Of a stretch of DNA of 64,000 bases, positions 49,970-59,811 are shown one piece after another (the stretch's first letter is position 1; each line of letters begins with the position of its first letter). The position numbers and the translations under genes are program-made. The stretch is from Alphaproteobacteria bacterium (GTDB taxonomy: Bacteria > Pseudomonadota > Alphaproteobacteria > Reyranellales > Reyranellaceae), in assembly GCA_017308235.1 (NCBI GenBank), contig JAFKFL010000023.1, positions 1 through 64,000 of the forward strand. The letters are read 5' to 3'. The notes under the pieces were generated by a model. That model did no database searches, had not been told where the DNA came from, and was given only the letters and a program-made list of their open reading frames with translations.

Positions 49970-51637
49970 CTAGGAAAGTCCGTCGATCTCGCCGTTAGCG
50001 GTGAGGCCGATATGCTCGGCCGCCGGCACCCGCGGCAGGCCCGGCATGCTGAGGATCTCGCCCGCCATCGCCACGACAAAGCCGGCTCCTGCCGATAGGC
50101 GCACCTCGCGGATGGGTAGCGTGTGGCCGGTCGGTGCACCGCGCAGCGCCGGGTCGGCCGAAAAGCTGTACTGGGTCTTGGCGATGCAAACCGGCAGCCG
50201 GCCGTAGCCGGCCTTGTCGAGAGCGGCGAGGCGTCGCCTGGCCGGCTCGGCAATCGCGACGCCGGCCGCTCGATAGATCTCCTTCGCAATGGTCTCGATC
50301 TTGGCGGCGAGCGGCAGATCGTCGGCGTAGATCGGCTTGAACCGGGCCTCGCTTTTATCGAGGGTCGAAACCACTGCTTTGGCCAGGGCCACGGCCCCCT
50401 CGCCGCCGCGGCTCCAATGGTCACAAAGGAAGGCGCTGGTGCCGGCAATTGCGCACTTGTCCTCGACCATCTTCAACTCGGCCGGCGTGTCGCTCAGGAA
50501 GCGGTTGACGCCGACCAGCACCGGTAAGCCGTACTTGGAGAGATTCTCGACATGACGCAGCAGGTTCGGCAAGCCACGCGCGACCGCATCGACATCTTCC
50601 TTGTCGAGGGTCTTCTCGTCGGCGCCGCCATGCAGTTTTAGCGCCCGCACCGTCGCGACAACCACGGCAAGCCCCGGCTGGAGGCCCGCCTGCCGGCACT
50701 TGATGTCCAGGAACTTCTCCGCCCCGAGATCGGCACCGAACCCCGCTTCGGTCACGACGTAGTCGCTCAACGCGAGAGCCGCTCGCGTTGCAATCACCGA
50801 GTTGCAGCCATGGGCGATGTTGGCGAACGGGCCACCATGGATCAGCACGGGATTGTTTTCGAGCGTCTGCACGAGGTTGGGTTTGACTGCGTCCTTGAGC
50901 ACTGCCGCCATGGCTGACGACGCCTTGAGATCACCGGCGGTGATGGCCTTGCCCTCCCGGGTCTCGGCCACGACGATCCGTGACAGGCGCTGCTCAAGAT
51001 CGTCGAGGTCTCGCGCCAGGCAGAGGATCGCCATGACTTCCGAAGCCGTGGTGATGTCGAACCGAGTCTGGCGCGGGAAGCCGTTTGCGACACCTCCCAG
51101 ACTCAAGACGGTGTCGCGCAAGGCCCGGTCGTTCATGTCGAGCACGCGAGGCCAGAAAACGCGGCGACTGTCGATGCCGAGCGCATTGCCCCAGTAGACG
51201 TGATTGTCTAGCATCGCAGCGAGCAGATTGTGCGCCGTGGTGATTGCGTGGAAGTCACCGGTGAAATGAAGGTTGATGTCGTCCATCGGTACGACCTGGG
51301 CCTTCCCGCCGCCGGTCGCACCGCCCTTCTGCCCGAAACATGGACCAAGGCTCGGCTCACGCAGGACGATCGCTGTCTTCTTGCCCAAGAGGTTGAGCGC
51401 GTCGCCCAGCCCGACGGTCGTCGTCGTTTTGCCCTCGCCCGCCTTGGTCGGATTGATCGCCGTGACCAGGATGAGCTTGCCGGGCTTGCGGCTTTCGAGC
51501 GACTTCACGAACGCCGCATCGAGCTTGGCCTTGTCGCGACCGTACGGCTCGAGGGCTTCCTCCGGGATATCCAGCCGTCGGGCGACTTCTGGAATAGGCT
51601 TCTTGATTGCACGCCGCGCGATCTCGATATCCGACAT
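49970..51637 (-). CDS. fhs: Formate-tetrahydrofolate ligase
   Basis: The 555-residue enzyme makes 10-formyltetrahydrofolate from formate, ATP and tetrahydrofolate. The P-loop-like [15 protein letters not shown] (about 63-77) and the diagnostic [20 protein letters not shown] (about 93-112) are intact, as are [13 protein letters not shown] and the C-terminal [15 protein letters not shown] block. The length is normal for the family. The gene is divergent from the O-methyltransferase gene; no other folate gene is adjacent. Confidence 0.95.
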   Translation of the reverse strand: MSDIEIARRAIKKPIPEVARRLDIPEEALEPYGRDKAKLDAAFVKSLESRKPGKLILVTAINPTKAGEGKTTTTVGLGDALNLLGKKTAIVLREPSLGPCFGQKGGATGGGKAQVVPMDDINLHFTGDFHAITTAHNLLAAMLDNHVYWGNALGIDSRRVFWPRVLDMNDRALRDTVLSLGGVANGFPRQTRFDITTASEVMAILCLARDLDDLEQRLSRIVVAETREGKAITAGDLKASSAMAAVLKDAVKPNLVQTLENNPVLIHGGPFANIAHGCNSVIATRAALALSDYVVTEAGFGADLGAEKFLDIKCRQAGLQPGLAVVVATVRALKLHGGADEKTLDKEDVDAVARGLPNLLRHVENLSKYGLPVLVGVNRFLSDTPAELKMVEDKCAIAGTSAFLCDHWSRGGEGAVALAKAVVSTLDKSEARFKPIYADDLPLAAKIETIAKEIYRAAGVAIAEPARRRLAALDKAGYGRLPVCIAKTQYSFSADPALRGAPTGHTLPIREVRLSAGAGFVVAMAGEILSMPGLPRVPAAEHIGLTANGEIDGLS

Positions 51638-51705
51638 TACGCCCTCACGCACTTCGGGAGCGGCGACCGTAGCGGCAGCAGCCCATCGCGCCAACTGGAG
51701 AGACG

Positions 51706-52365
51706 ATGAAAAATTGGTCAAATATCCGTGGCGCCCTCGCCGATTACGTGGACAACAACTGGTTGCGCGAGAGCACCCTGAAACGCCGATTGCGCGAGGA
51801 GACAGCCGGGATGCCGCGCTCGGGCATGCAAATCTCCGCGCATCAGGGCCAGCAGATCGGTCTGCTGGCCCACGCCGTTGGTGCGCGCCGTGCCGTCGAG
51901 GTTGGCACCTTCACGGGCTACTCCTCGCTGTGCATCGCGGAGGCATTACCGGCAGACGGCAAGCTCTGGTGCTGCGACGTGAGCTTGGAATGGACCGCCA
52001 TCGCCCGCCGCTACTGGAAGGAAGCGGGTCTCGACAAGCGCATCGAGCTCACCGTCGGTCCCGCCCTCAAGACGCTCGACTGGCTCCTGGCGCAAGGATT
52101 GGCCGACCAGATCGACCTCACCTTCATCGATGCCAACAAGGACGACTACGATGCCTACTATGAACGCTGCCTGAAGCTGGTGCGGCGCGGTGGCCTTATC
52201 CTGATCGACAACGTGCTGTGGGGCGGCTCCGTCGCCAACCTCGCCGACAAAGACGGGGACACCCAGGCCATTCGTGCGCTCAATGCCAAGCTGAGGACAG
52301 ACGAAAGAGTCGATCTCGCTCTCTTCGCCGTAGGCGATGGCATGACCTGCGCGTTGAAGCGGTAG
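51706..52365 (+). CDS. Class I SAM O-methyltransferase (family 3)
   Basis: The 219-residue enzyme belongs to the caffeoyl-CoA/catechol O-methyltransferase family. The SAM motif reads [13 protein letters not shown] (about 64-76); [10 protein letters not shown] follows, and the metal/SAM site is in [16 protein letters not shown] (about 138-153) and [11 protein letters not shown] (about 164-174). It methylates hydroxyl groups, usually of catechols, in a metal-dependent way; the substrate is unknown. ATG 51706 is the start, 68 bases from the divergent fhs start. The DCC-family gene follows after two bases. Confidence 0.92.
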   Translation: MKNWSNIRGALADYVDNNWLRESTLKRRLREETAGMPRSGMQISAHQGQQIGLLAHAVGARRAVEVGTFTGYSSLCIAEALPADGKLWCCDVSLEWTAIARRYWKEAGLDKRIELTVGPALKTLDWLLAQGLADQIDLTFIDANKDDYDAYYERCLKLVRRGGLILIDNVLWGGSVANLADKDGDTQAIRALNAKLRTDERVDLALFAVGDGMTCALKR

Positions 52366-52367
52366 AC

Positions 52368-52820
52368 GTGGGACGCGAAGCGTTCAGCTACCGGCATGAT
52401 CCGTCGGTTCCACGTTTTCCCGACGACCGCCCCGTCTTTATCTTCGATGGCCACTGCGTGCTGTGCTCGGGCTTCGCAAAATTCATCCTGCGTCACGACC
52501 ATCGCCATCTGTTCCGGCTGACGGCCGCCCAGACACTGCTGGGTATAGCTCTTTACAAGCACTACGGGCTCGACCCGGTGGATTACCAAACCAATATTCT
52601 GCTTGAGGACGGCCGCGCTTGGCTGAAGTCGGAAAGCTCAATTCGCGTTTTCGAACGGCTGGGCTTTCCCTGGTCGCTAGCTGCAATCGCACGGATCATT
52701 CCCATGCCGTTGCTTGATCGCCTCTACGCGATCATCGCCCGCAACCGCCTGCGCTGGTTCGGCCGAAGGTCCACCTGCTATCTCCCCGAGCCGTCGGATG
52801 GCGATCGGTTCATCAATTGA
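52368..52820 (+). CDS. DCC family thiol-disulfide oxidoreductase-like protein
   Basis: The 150-residue protein has the DUF393/DCC signature: VFIFDGHCVLCSGFAKFILRHD (about 23-44, in parts), with DxxCxxC and a predicted thioredoxin-like fold, and the late WFGRRSTCYLP. The two Cys residues of CVLC may be redox-active. The start is GTG at 52368, two bases after the O-methyltransferase gene, so the two genes are probably co-transcribed. Its role is unknown. It ends six bases before the convergent DUF192 gene. Confidence 0.85.
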   Translation: MGREAFSYRHDPSVPRFPDDRPVFIFDGHCVLCSGFAKFILRHDHRHLFRLTAAQTLLGIALYKHYGLDPVDYQTNILLEDGRAWLKSESSIRVFERLGFPWSLAAIARIIPMPLLDRLYAIIARNRLRWFGRRSTCYLPEPSDGDRFIN

Positions 52821-52826
52821 GTCCCG

Positions 52827-53315
52827 TCAGGCATCGCCGAAGATCTGATGTTTGACCTTGTCGCCTGGCTTGATGCCGAGCAGGCCGGCCGTTCCACCAT
52901 TGATCTCCAGAACCGCGCGAACGGGATATTCACTGGGAATCGTGTCGGTCGACAGAGGCTTGGCATTGGCATGGACGTGCCGGATGGTGCCGTCGCCGGC
53001 GATGAAGACCATGTCGAGGGGGATCAGCGTGTTTTTCATCCAGAAACTCACCGGCTGCTCGCGGTAGAAATCGAACAGCATCCCCTCGTAGGGTCCGAGC
53101 GACTTGCGGAACATCAGGCCGTGCTCGCGCTGCGGCTCGGTGAGCGCCATCTCGATATCGAATTTTATCTCGCGCGCAGCAGTGACGATGACCAGCGACG
53201 AGCGATCGTACTTGATCTCGCTATCCTGAGCGCCGGCAGCCGTCGCCGCCAGCAAGACAGGCGCACCGAGAAAGAAACGCCGGCCAAGCCGGATCGGACG
53301 GGAACAAAACACCAT
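52827..53315 (-). CDS. DUF192 family exported protein
   Basis: The 162-residue protein has a signal peptide with a GRRFFLGAPVLLAATAAGA stretch (about 11-29) and the DUF192 core: EMALTEPQREHGLMFRKSL, FWMKNTLIPLDMVFIAGDG and the C-terminal EINGGTAGLLGIKPGDKV. Family members are small periplasmic or secreted proteins of unknown role. It lies 31 bases after the cold-shock gene on the same strand, a pairing seen in other Alphaproteobacteria, so the two are probably co-transcribed. Confidence 0.88.
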   Translation of the reverse strand: MVFCSRPIRLGRRFFLGAPVLLAATAAGAQDSEIKYDRSSLVIVTAAREIKFDIEMALTEPQREHGLMFRKSLGPYEGMLFDFYREQPVSFWMKNTLIPLDMVFIAGDGTIRHVHANAKPLSTDTIPSEYPVRAVLEINGGTAGLLGIKPGDKVKHQIFGDA

Positions 53316-53346
53316 GCCGCTTTAGTGCGCGGCACGGCGGCCGTGG

Positions 53347-53865
53347 TCAAGCTGCCCGGATCTCGACGACCTGCAGCCCTTTCTGCCCCTCGGCGATTCG
53401 AATCATGACCTTCTGGCCCGGCGTCAGGGACTCCATGCCGTGACGACGCAGGACTGCAGCATGAACGAAGATGTCACCATCTTCCGCTTCGCGTGTCACG
53501 AAGCCGTAACCGCGTTCGTTATTGTACCATTTGACGAGGGCGGCGATGTAGTCGCCCATCGCCACACCATCGGGGACGGCCGGCGGTTTGGGTGTGACGG
53601 CGACCGCTGTCGATTGGTCGACGTCGAGGACTCGCATGACCTGCCAGCCCTTCGGGCCGCGCACGCCAGCGCATACGACCGTCGCGCCGGGCTTGAGATC
53701 CTCATGCCCGGATTGGCGCAATGTCGTCACATGCAGGAACGCGTCGCTGTTGTCGCCTTCAAGGGCCAGAAAGCCGTATCCCTTGACAGCGTTGAACCAC
53801 TTTACCTTACCACGCAGCTCAACCGAACCGACGTCCCCGCTTACTTCTCCCTGTTGGGTCGTCAT
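53347..53865 (-). CDS. Two-domain cold-shock protein
   Basis: The 172-residue protein has two cold-shock domains joined by an Ala/Pro-rich linker. Domain 1 (about 17-85) has KWFNAVKGYGFLAL as RNP1 with HVTTL as RNP2; domain 2 (about 106-170) has KWYNNERGYGFVTRE and FVHAAVLRR. Such proteins bind single-stranded RNA or DNA and act as RNA chaperones; two-domain forms are typical of Alphaproteobacteria such as Caulobacter. The leader of about 250 bases up to the Rieske gene could hold a cold-shock type 5' region. It is upstream of the DUF192 gene. Confidence 0.94.
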   Translation of the reverse strand: MTTQQGEVSGDVGSVELRGKVKWFNAVKGYGFLALEGDNSDAFLHVTTLRQSGHEDLKPGATVVCAGVRGPKGWQVMRVLDVDQSTAVAVTPKPPAVPDGVAMGDYIAALVKWYNNERGYGFVTREAEDGDIFVHAAVLRRHGMESLTPGQKVMIRIAEGQKGLQVVEIRAA

Positions 53866-54121
53866 ACAACGATCCCTTGTTGTTATGGGGAAATCCTAGC
53901 AGCCCGGCGAAGGGGTGCAACAGCCGTTGTGCCGGTCCAGCGCCTCTCGTAACGACATAACCACTGAAGCAAGGGCCGGGCGGGCGGTTTCAGACCAGAT
54001 TTACCTCAAAGAGAGAGCCTTCTGACGACCGGCAGCAGCCCCGTCCCGGCGGACGAGAGGGGCATGTAGAATTGAGCGCGGATTGGGGGACCGAGAATAC
54101 CAACTGCAGACGTTGTCCGGA
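53866..54121. other. 256-base gap upstream of the cold-shock gene
   Basis: This is the longest gap without a gene in this half. On the minus strand it lies between the Rieske oxygenase stop and the cold-shock gene, so it must hold the end of the one and the promoter and leader of the other. I see no strong hairpin with a T-run, and no open frame that looks coding. A cold-shock type structured 5' leader is possible but cannot be shown from sequence alone. Confidence 0.5.
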
Positions 54122-55240
54122 TCAACCAAGCGCGTCCGACAGAGTACGATGAAAGTGAGCGATCGCACTTTCAAAGCGGCCGAAGGTGAAGACGTCGTTG
54201 GCCCCGCTCGCGAGCCCTCGTTGAATCGCCTGCACGACCGCCCGGTCTTCCTGGGCCCCGGTCGTGCCAACGAACTCGGCATCTCGTTTGGCTTCGGCCA
54301 GGGCTTCAGGATCGTCGCCGCCGCCGTTGGTCAGGGTATAGGTGAACTGCCGCGTCTTATCGATCGCCAGCGGCTCGAGCACGACCACGTTGGTATGCCG
54401 CGAAAGGACGGTGATCAGGACGTTGGGAAACAGGTGATAGACATAGGTCAGAAGCCCTTCGACTCGCCGTTCCGACGACGGCACCTTGGCAAGCTTAGAG
54501 ATGCGCCGGAACGGATAGGTCACCCGGCTGTGCTGTCCGAAGATGTCGATCACGTTCAGATTGTCGAAGCCGTAGGGCAGGAAGCTCTCGGGGTGCGTCG
54601 ACTTTATGTGGTAGCCCTCGATGAAGCCCTCGAGAAAGATCTTCCAGTTGACGTCGAAATCGCGTTCAGCCGTTGCGAACAGTCGCCGATCCGGTCCGAT
54701 CAGCCGGTCGAGACCATCGAGCGACGCGTCGATCGCCGGAGGTCCGTCCTGAGCGATGAAGACCAGCCCCAGTTTCTCCGTGACCGTGACGGGCACAAGC
54801 GGATGCTGCTCCTTGTCGAAGCCGGGAAAGCCGTCCTCGTGCGGTATGTGACGCAGTTTGCCTTCGAGATTGTAGGTCCAGCCATGGTACTGGCAAACGA
54901 AGGCCCGGGTGCAGCCAGTACCGCTGGCCACCTGCATGCCGCGATGGCGACAGGCATTGCGAAATGCCCGGACTTTCCCGTCCGTACCCCGCACCGCCAC
55001 GATCGGGATGCCGGCAGCCTCGCGGGCTACAAAGGAACCGGCGTCTGGAAGTGCAGCCGACGGGCAGAAAGGCGTCGGCCTGCGACGAAGCACACGCTCG
55101 ATCTCCGACTGCAGTCTCTCCGATGATCGATAGTTGGCCACCGGCTCGCGCCAGACGCCCTCGCCCGTGTCGGTCGTGCCATTCGCGATATGGTCGAGGA
55201 CACGTTGTGCTACCGATTGGTCATCCATTCGGGTCGTCAT
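54122..55240 (-). CDS. Rieske aromatic ring-hydroxylating oxygenase, large subunit type
   Basis: The 372-residue protein has a Rieske [2Fe-2S] site, CRHRGMQVASG ... CQYHGWTYNLEG (about 92-120), and the catalytic domain with the mononuclear iron ligands in EGFIEGYHIKSTHPESF (about 209-225): two His and a later Asp. Such enzymes hydroxylate or N-demethylate aromatic rings and quaternary amines and need a separate reductase, which is not adjacent. Carnitine, choline or stachydrine oxygenases have similar form. A LysR gene lies just upstream on the same strand, 88 bases away. The substrate is unknown. Confidence 0.9.
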   Translation of the reverse strand: MTTRMDDQSVAQRVLDHIANGTTDTGEGVWREPVANYRSSERLQSEIERVLRRRPTPFCPSAALPDAGSFVAREAAGIPIVAVRGTDGKVRAFRNACRHRGMQVASGTGCTRAFVCQYHGWTYNLEGKLRHIPHEDGFPGFDKEQHPLVPVTVTEKLGLVFIAQDGPPAIDASLDGLDRLIGPDRRLFATAERDFDVNWKIFLEGFIEGYHIKSTHPESFLPYGFDNLNVIDIFGQHSRVTYPFRRISKLAKVPSSERRVEGLLTYVYHLFPNVLITVLSRHTNVVVLEPLAIDKTRQFTYTLTNGGGDDPEALAEAKRDAEFVGTTGAQEDRAVVQAIQRGLASGANDVFTFGRFESAIAHFHRTLSDALG

Positions 55241-55328
55241 GCTGCGTCTCCTACGTACAATCTGCCCAAGTTACGCCCGATCGATCGACGCCTGGGAAGA
55301 AAGCCAAGGGCTGCCAATTGAAAGAGGT

Positions 55329-56282
55329 TCAATCGTCCTTGCCGAGCTCGCCCAGCATCCAACGTCGGAAGACGCGTAACGCCACGTTGCCCTGCTCTTC
55401 CGTACGGTGCAGCAGCCAGTAGGCGCCGGTCGGATAACTTTGCGGAAACGGCCGCCGCAAATTCCCGGCCGCTTCGCGCGCCGCGAACAGTGGCCCCAGC
55501 CCCAATGCGATCCCTGCTCCTTGCTCCGCGAGCTGCAGCGATGCCTCGAAGCTATCCACCCAGACGGTCTGGCTCGGTTTAACCGCACCAGCTCCCGCCT
55601 GTCGCAGCCAGAGCGGCCATGCCAACGGAAAGGTCGTGACATGTATCATCGGCGCCCGTGCAACGTCGGCGGGCTTTTGCAGCCTGAGCTTGCGAAAGAC
55701 GGCAGGCGTGCAGACCGGCGTCGTGTAGAGATCCATCAGATGATGGGCGATCAGGCCCGGCCATTGGCCGTCGCCGACGCGGACCGCGGCATGGAATGCA
55801 TCGTTCTCGAAGTCGAGACGAAGGCTCGAGCTCTCGATGACCAACTCGACCTCGGGATGCACCGTCATAAAAGTCGGCACTCTCGGCATGAGCCAGGCCG
55901 AAGCGAACGATGTTGAGATGTTGAGACGCAGCCGCTGATTTGCTCGCGTTCCTGCCAGTGGCTCCGTGGCCCGCATGAGATCGGCAAAGGCCCGGCCTGT
56001 CGCCGCAGACAGTTGCCGACCCGCCGGCGTGGGTTCGACAGCACGATGCGTCCGCACGAAAAGCGCATGACCCATGGACTGTTCGAGATTGCGGATGCGA
56101 TGGCTGATGGCCGAAGGCGTCAGATGCAGGGCCTCGGCCGCTGCCTTGAAGCTGTTCAAGCGAACGGCGGTATCAAATGCCTGCAGCGACAGAAGCAGCG
56201 TGGGTTTCAAACGGCTGGCGGCGGGCAAAGGTTCGACCGCCTGTAGCAGGCGTGGTGGGGAAGCAATGGGGCGACCGACCAT
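55329..56282 (-). CDS. LysR family regulator, GcvA-like
   Basis: The 317-residue regulator has a helix-turn-helix near LLSLQAFDTAVRLNSFKAAAEALHLTPSAISHRIRNLE (about 31-68, in parts) and a GcvA-like effector domain (LRLNISTSFASAWLMPRVPTFMTVHP). The first 25 residues extend beyond the usual LysR N-terminus, so the start may lie further in. It is divergent from an enoyl-CoA hydratase gene and shares strand with the Rieske oxygenase gene downstream, either of which it may control. Confidence 0.85.
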   Translation of the reverse strand: MVGRPIASPPRLLQAVEPLPAASRLKPTLLLSLQAFDTAVRLNSFKAAAEALHLTPSAISHRIRNLEQSMGHALFVRTHRAVEPTPAGRQLSAATGRAFADLMRATEPLAGTRANQRLRLNISTSFASAWLMPRVPTFMTVHPEVELVIESSSLRLDFENDAFHAAVRVGDGQWPGLIAHHLMDLYTTPVCTPAVFRKLRLQKPADVARAPMIHVTTFPLAWPLWLRQAGAGAVKPSQTVWVDSFEASLQLAEQGAGIALGLGPLFAAREAAGNLRRPFPQSYPTGAYWLLHRTEEQGNVALRVFRRWMLGELGKDD

Positions 56283-56405
56283 GAGGAATTGTGAAGTTTC
56301 ATGACGTATGTGTCACGCCGCTTCCTGTCGACAAATGAACTCGGTTCACCCGTGCACGACGCCAATTCTTTTGCCTCGATATTGATGCGCGGTGATCCTT
56401 TGCGG

Positions 56406-57197
56406 ATGTCGAACGATCCTGAACTTGTGAGCTACGAAAGCGATGGGCCGGTGTCGGTCGTGACAATCAATCGACCCAGAGCCCGCAACGCAGTCAACGT
56501 TCCGACGGCAGCTGCGCTAGCGGCAGCTTTCCGTCGGTTCGATGCCGACCCAAATGCAGCTGTTGCCGTCCTGACCGGTTCAGGCGGCTTCTTCTGCGCC
56601 GGCTACGACTTGAAGCAGACGGCAACCGGCCATCGGGCACATCGCGTCGAGAATGGTGACGGTCCGATGGGACCGACGCGCCTCAAGCTTTCCAAGCCCG
56701 TGATCGCTGCTGTCGAGGGGCCGGCGGTAGCCGGTGGTCTCGAGCTTGCGCTCTGGTGCGATCTGCGTGTTGCTGCTCGCAATGCAGTGTTCGGAGTCTA
56801 CTGCCGCCGCTTCGGCGTCCCCCTCATGGACCTCGGCACGATCCGCTTGCCTCGCTTGATCGGACACAGTCGTGCAATGGATATGATCCTCACCGGCCGC
56901 GGCGTCTCCGGCGACGAAGCTGAGCGCATTGGGCTTGCCAATCGTCTCGTCGAACCAGGTCAGGCTTTGATCGAAGCACGAGCCTTGGCACACCATCTCG
57001 CTCGACTCCCACAAGCTGCGTTACGCAGCGATAGACAATCTGCGATCGAACAGTGGGATCTTGATTGGAACACGGCGACGTTGAACGAGTTCCGGCACGG
57101 CATCGCAACTGTGGCGACCGGCGAGACAGAAGCCGGTGCTCGACAGTTCGCCGATGGCGCCGGACGACATGGCAAAGCCACAATTGGTACAAATTGA
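56406..57197 (+). CDS. Enoyl-CoA hydratase/isomerase family protein
   Basis: The 263-residue crotonase-fold protein has the oxyanion-hole stretch GGFFCAGYDLKQ (about 59-70) and AAVEGPAVAGGLELALWCDLRV (about 102-123). The first Glu-bearing region is replaced by FGVYCRRFGVPLMDLGTI (about 130-147); only an Asp is seen where hydratases place one of the two catalytic Glu residues, so hydratase activity is uncertain. The start 56406 is the best of three in-frame ATGs. It is divergent from the LysR gene; four bases separate it from the next gene's frame. Confidence 0.85.
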   Translation: MSNDPELVSYESDGPVSVVTINRPRARNAVNVPTAAALAAAFRRFDADPNAAVAVLTGSGGFFCAGYDLKQTATGHRAHRVENGDGPMGPTRLKLSKPVIAAVEGPAVAGGLELALWCDLRVAARNAVFGVYCRRFGVPLMDLGTIRLPRLIGHSRAMDMILTGRGVSGDEAERIGLANRLVEPGQALIEARALAHHLARLPQAALRSDRQSAIEQWDLDWNTATLNEFRHGIATVATGETEAGARQFADGAGRHGKATIGTN

Positions 57198-57200
57198 AGT

Positions 57201-57935
57201 GTGTCTTTTGCGCATCACCGACTGGGAATCGCTCGTGCGCGCTCACTGAAGCCGCCGGTGGCGCCTCATTTGAGCCAAACTGTCGTGGTGATTTGGGGTC
57301 ACAAGTTCACAGGTTCGGGACGAGCTTTTCTCGTGTGGTTCAGCGACAAGTCGTTCTGGCAGGTGGTGCGGGGCTCCAGAGCACCGCGCCTTGTCATGCT
57401 GTTTGCGGTGGCGCTCGCTAGCCTCGGCGGCGTTGCGGCAGCGCAGACCGTTCGCCAGTGGAACGGAACCTCGGCGCTCAATCGGCAGCCGGCGCAGGTT
57501 TTCGCCAACACGATGGCGGAGTGGCGGAGCCTTTGGAGCCGGGTCGGTCAAGTTGCACCAGACCTGTTTGAACCTGGTCGGACGAGTGCCGTTGGAATTT
57601 TTCTCGGACAGCGCTCAGGGCCTGGGTACTCGGTGAATATTCTGTCGGCGGGTCGGCGGCGCGATCGATTCATGCTGGTCTTCGAGGAGCGCGCACCCGA
57701 CGATGTCATGATGGCCGAGCGCACCCCCTCGGCGCCCCGTCCCGTTGCGGCCAATCCCGCTTTTGCGCCCGGAGGAGCTGCCTCTTTCGTTCCTCAGTCG
57801 GCTACTCCACCGTCGGTCGCCAGTCTTCCGCCAATTCCATCACGTCCAACAGGGCCGCCGACGTCGCCTTGGGCGATTGTCCTGATCGACCGAGTCGATC
57901 TGCCGATCACTGTCGAACAACGCCTCTTCCGCTAG
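57201..57935 (+). CDS. PrcB_C-like exported protein, start uncertain
   Basis: The open frame from 57201 encodes 244 residues, but only the part from about residue 63 onward looks like a protein with a signal (VMLFAVALASLGGVAAAQ). The true start may be a GTG at 57364 or an ATG near 57396. The mature part has WRSLWSRVGQ, the GIFLGQRSGPGYSVNIL block (about 131-147), a Pro/Ala-rich linker and SPWAIVLIDRVDLPITVEQ at the end, as in PrcB C-terminal domains. Function is unknown. It follows the enoyl-CoA hydratase gene and converges on the dehydratase gene. Confidence 0.6.
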   Translation: MSFAHHRLGIARARSLKPPVAPHLSQTVVVIWGHKFTGSGRAFLVWFSDKSFWQVVRGSRAPRLVMLFAVALASLGGVAAAQTVRQWNGTSALNRQPAQVFANTMAEWRSLWSRVGQVAPDLFEPGRTSAVGIFLGQRSGPGYSVNILSAGRRRDRFMLVFEERAPDDVMMAERTPSAPRPVAANPAFAPGGAASFVPQSATPPSVASLPPIPSRPTGPPTSPWAIVLIDRVDLPITVEQRLFR

Positions 57936-57963
57936 AAAATTGCAACATGCCGACGCCTCTCCG

Positions 57964-59760
57964 CTAGTGTGAGTGGCGCGGCACGCCCTTGGTCTGTGCG
58001 ATCCGCTGGAAGTCGACGGCAAAATCGAGACATGCACCGCTCGCAAGTTGACCAACGAATTTGCGCTGCAGTTCCTGCCACGGCGTCTGGCTTTCCTTGA
58101 TGTTTGGTTTCCACGCCGCCTTGCGCTTCGAAAGCTCTGCCTCACTGATCTTGATATTGGCCGTGCGCTTGCCGATGTCGATACGGACCTTGTCGCCGGT
58201 CTTGAGGAGCGCCAAACCGCCACCGACTGCTGCCTCAGGCGAAGCATTCAGAATCGACGGGCTGGCCGATGTCCCGCTTTGCCGGCCATCGCCGACACAC
58301 GGCAGCAGGAGCACGCCGCCCTTCACCAGTCGATCCGGCGGCAGCATGTTCACGACCTCGGCAGCACCCGGATAGCCGACCGGGCCGGTGTTACGAATGA
58401 ACAGAATGCTGTTCTCGTCGATCGGCAGCTTGGGATCATTGATGCGGTGGTGATAGTCCTCCGGGCCATCGAAGACGATCGCAGTGCCTTCGAACGCATC
58501 CTTGTCGCCGGCCCGCTCGAGATACTTCTTGCGGAACTCGGGTGATATCACCGAGGTCTTCATGATCGCCGAATCGAAGAGGTTGCCTGTGAGTACGGCG
58601 AATCCTGCGTGGTTGAGCATCGGCTTGTCGTAAGACTTGATCACCTCACCGTCGACTGCCGCCACACCTTTGACGTTTTCGGCCATGGTCTTGCCGGTGA
58701 CGGTCAAGGCATCACCATGGATTTTCTTCTTGCGCAGCAGCTCAGCCATCACCGACGGCACGCCGCCCGCGCGATGAAATGCCTCGCCGAGATATTTCCC
58801 GGCAGGCATGCAGTTCACCAGCAGCGGGATGTCGTAACCGATACGATCCCAGTCCTCGTTCACAAGCTTCACGCCGACATGGCGCGCGATTGCGTTCAAA
58901 TGTGGCGGACAGTTCGTCGAGGCCCCGAGTGCGCTCGCGGCGACAATGGCGTTCTCGAACGCCTTGCGGGTCAGGATGTCCGACGGCTTCAGGTCTTCCC
59001 AGACCATGTCGACGATGCGCTTGCCGGTCTCGTAGGCAATCTGGCCGCGCTCACGGTAGGGGCCGGGGATCGCAGCGCAGCCTGGAAGCGACATGCCGAG
59101 CGCTTCCGCCATGCTGTTCATGGAAAGCGCGGTGCCCATGGTGTTGCAGTGCCCCGCACTTGGGGCGCTGGAGGCAATCCATTCGAGAAATTTCTGCAGA
59201 TCGATGCGCCCCGCGGCAAGCTCCTGCCGGGCATACCAGACGATGGTGCCCGAGCCCGCGAGCCCGCCGGCAAAATGCCCGTCGAGCATCGGTCCACCAG
59301 AGAGCACGATGGCCGGGATATTGACGGTCGCGGCGCCCATGATCATCGCGGGCGTGGTCTTGTCGCAGCCGGTCGTCAGCACGACGCCATCGAAAAAGTA
59401 GCCATAGAGACACTCGACGAGGCTGAGATAAGCCAAATTTCGGTCAAGGGCCGCCGTCGGCCGCTTGCCGGTTTCCTGGATGGGATGGACCGGGAATTCG
59501 ATCGGGATACCGCCCGCATCTCGAATGCCGTCACGCACACGTTTGGCGAGCTCGATATGATGGCGATTGCAGGGGGACAGATCGCTGCCGGTCTGCGCAA
59601 TGCCGATGATCGGCCGACCACTGTGTAGCTCGGCCAACGTCAGGCCGAAGTTCATGTACCGCTCGAGGTAAAGCGCCGCCATCGTCGGATCGCCTGGCGC
59701 GTCGAACCATTCGCGGCTGCGCAGGTGGAGCTTCCCGTTGTTCTTCTTGCTCGCGGCCAT
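57964..59760 (-). CDS. IlvD/Edd family sugar-acid dehydratase
   Basis: The 598-residue iron-sulfur dehydratase differs from the ilvD at 8.7 kb: it starts [26 protein letters not shown] and has cluster Cys residues in [21 protein letters not shown] and [11 protein letters not shown]. These features fit the branch that acts on sugar acids such as L-arabonate, D-xylonate or D-galactonate to give 2-keto-3-deoxy acids. GGAGGGAAG precedes the ATG at 59760. It lies 51 bases after the AIFM3-like reductase gene, and a KDG kinase and KDPG aldolase are nearby, which supports sugar-acid breakdown. Confidence 0.9.
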   Translation of the reverse strand: MAASKKNNGKLHLRSREWFDAPGDPTMAALYLERYMNFGLTLAELHSGRPIIGIAQTGSDLSPCNRHHIELAKRVRDGIRDAGGIPIEFPVHPIQETGKRPTAALDRNLAYLSLVECLYGYFFDGVVLTTGCDKTTPAMIMGAATVNIPAIVLSGGPMLDGHFAGGLAGSGTIVWYARQELAAGRIDLQKFLEWIASSAPSAGHCNTMGTALSMNSMAEALGMSLPGCAAIPGPYRERGQIAYETGKRIVDMVWEDLKPSDILTRKAFENAIVAASALGASTNCPPHLNAIARHVGVKLVNEDWDRIGYDIPLLVNCMPAGKYLGEAFHRAGGVPSVMAELLRKKKIHGDALTVTGKTMAENVKGVAAVDGEVIKSYDKPMLNHAGFAVLTGNLFDSAIMKTSVISPEFRKKYLERAGDKDAFEGTAIVFDGPEDYHHRINDPKLPIDENSILFIRNTGPVGYPGAAEVVNMLPPDRLVKGGVLLLPCVGDGRQSGTSASPSILNASPEAAVGGGLALLKTGDKVRIDIGKRTANIKISEAELSKRKAAWKPNIKESQTPWQELQRKFVGQLASGACLDFAVDFQRIAQTKGVPRHSH

Positions 59761-59811
59761 CACTTCCCTCCGATTCTGATCGATCGAGCGTGCGAGATCG
59801 GCGGCCAGAGA

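Noticed and set aside
58609-59628. An open frame on the plus strand opposite the sugar-acid dehydratase
   Set aside because: It is antisense to conserved cluster residues and shows no domain or ribosome site.
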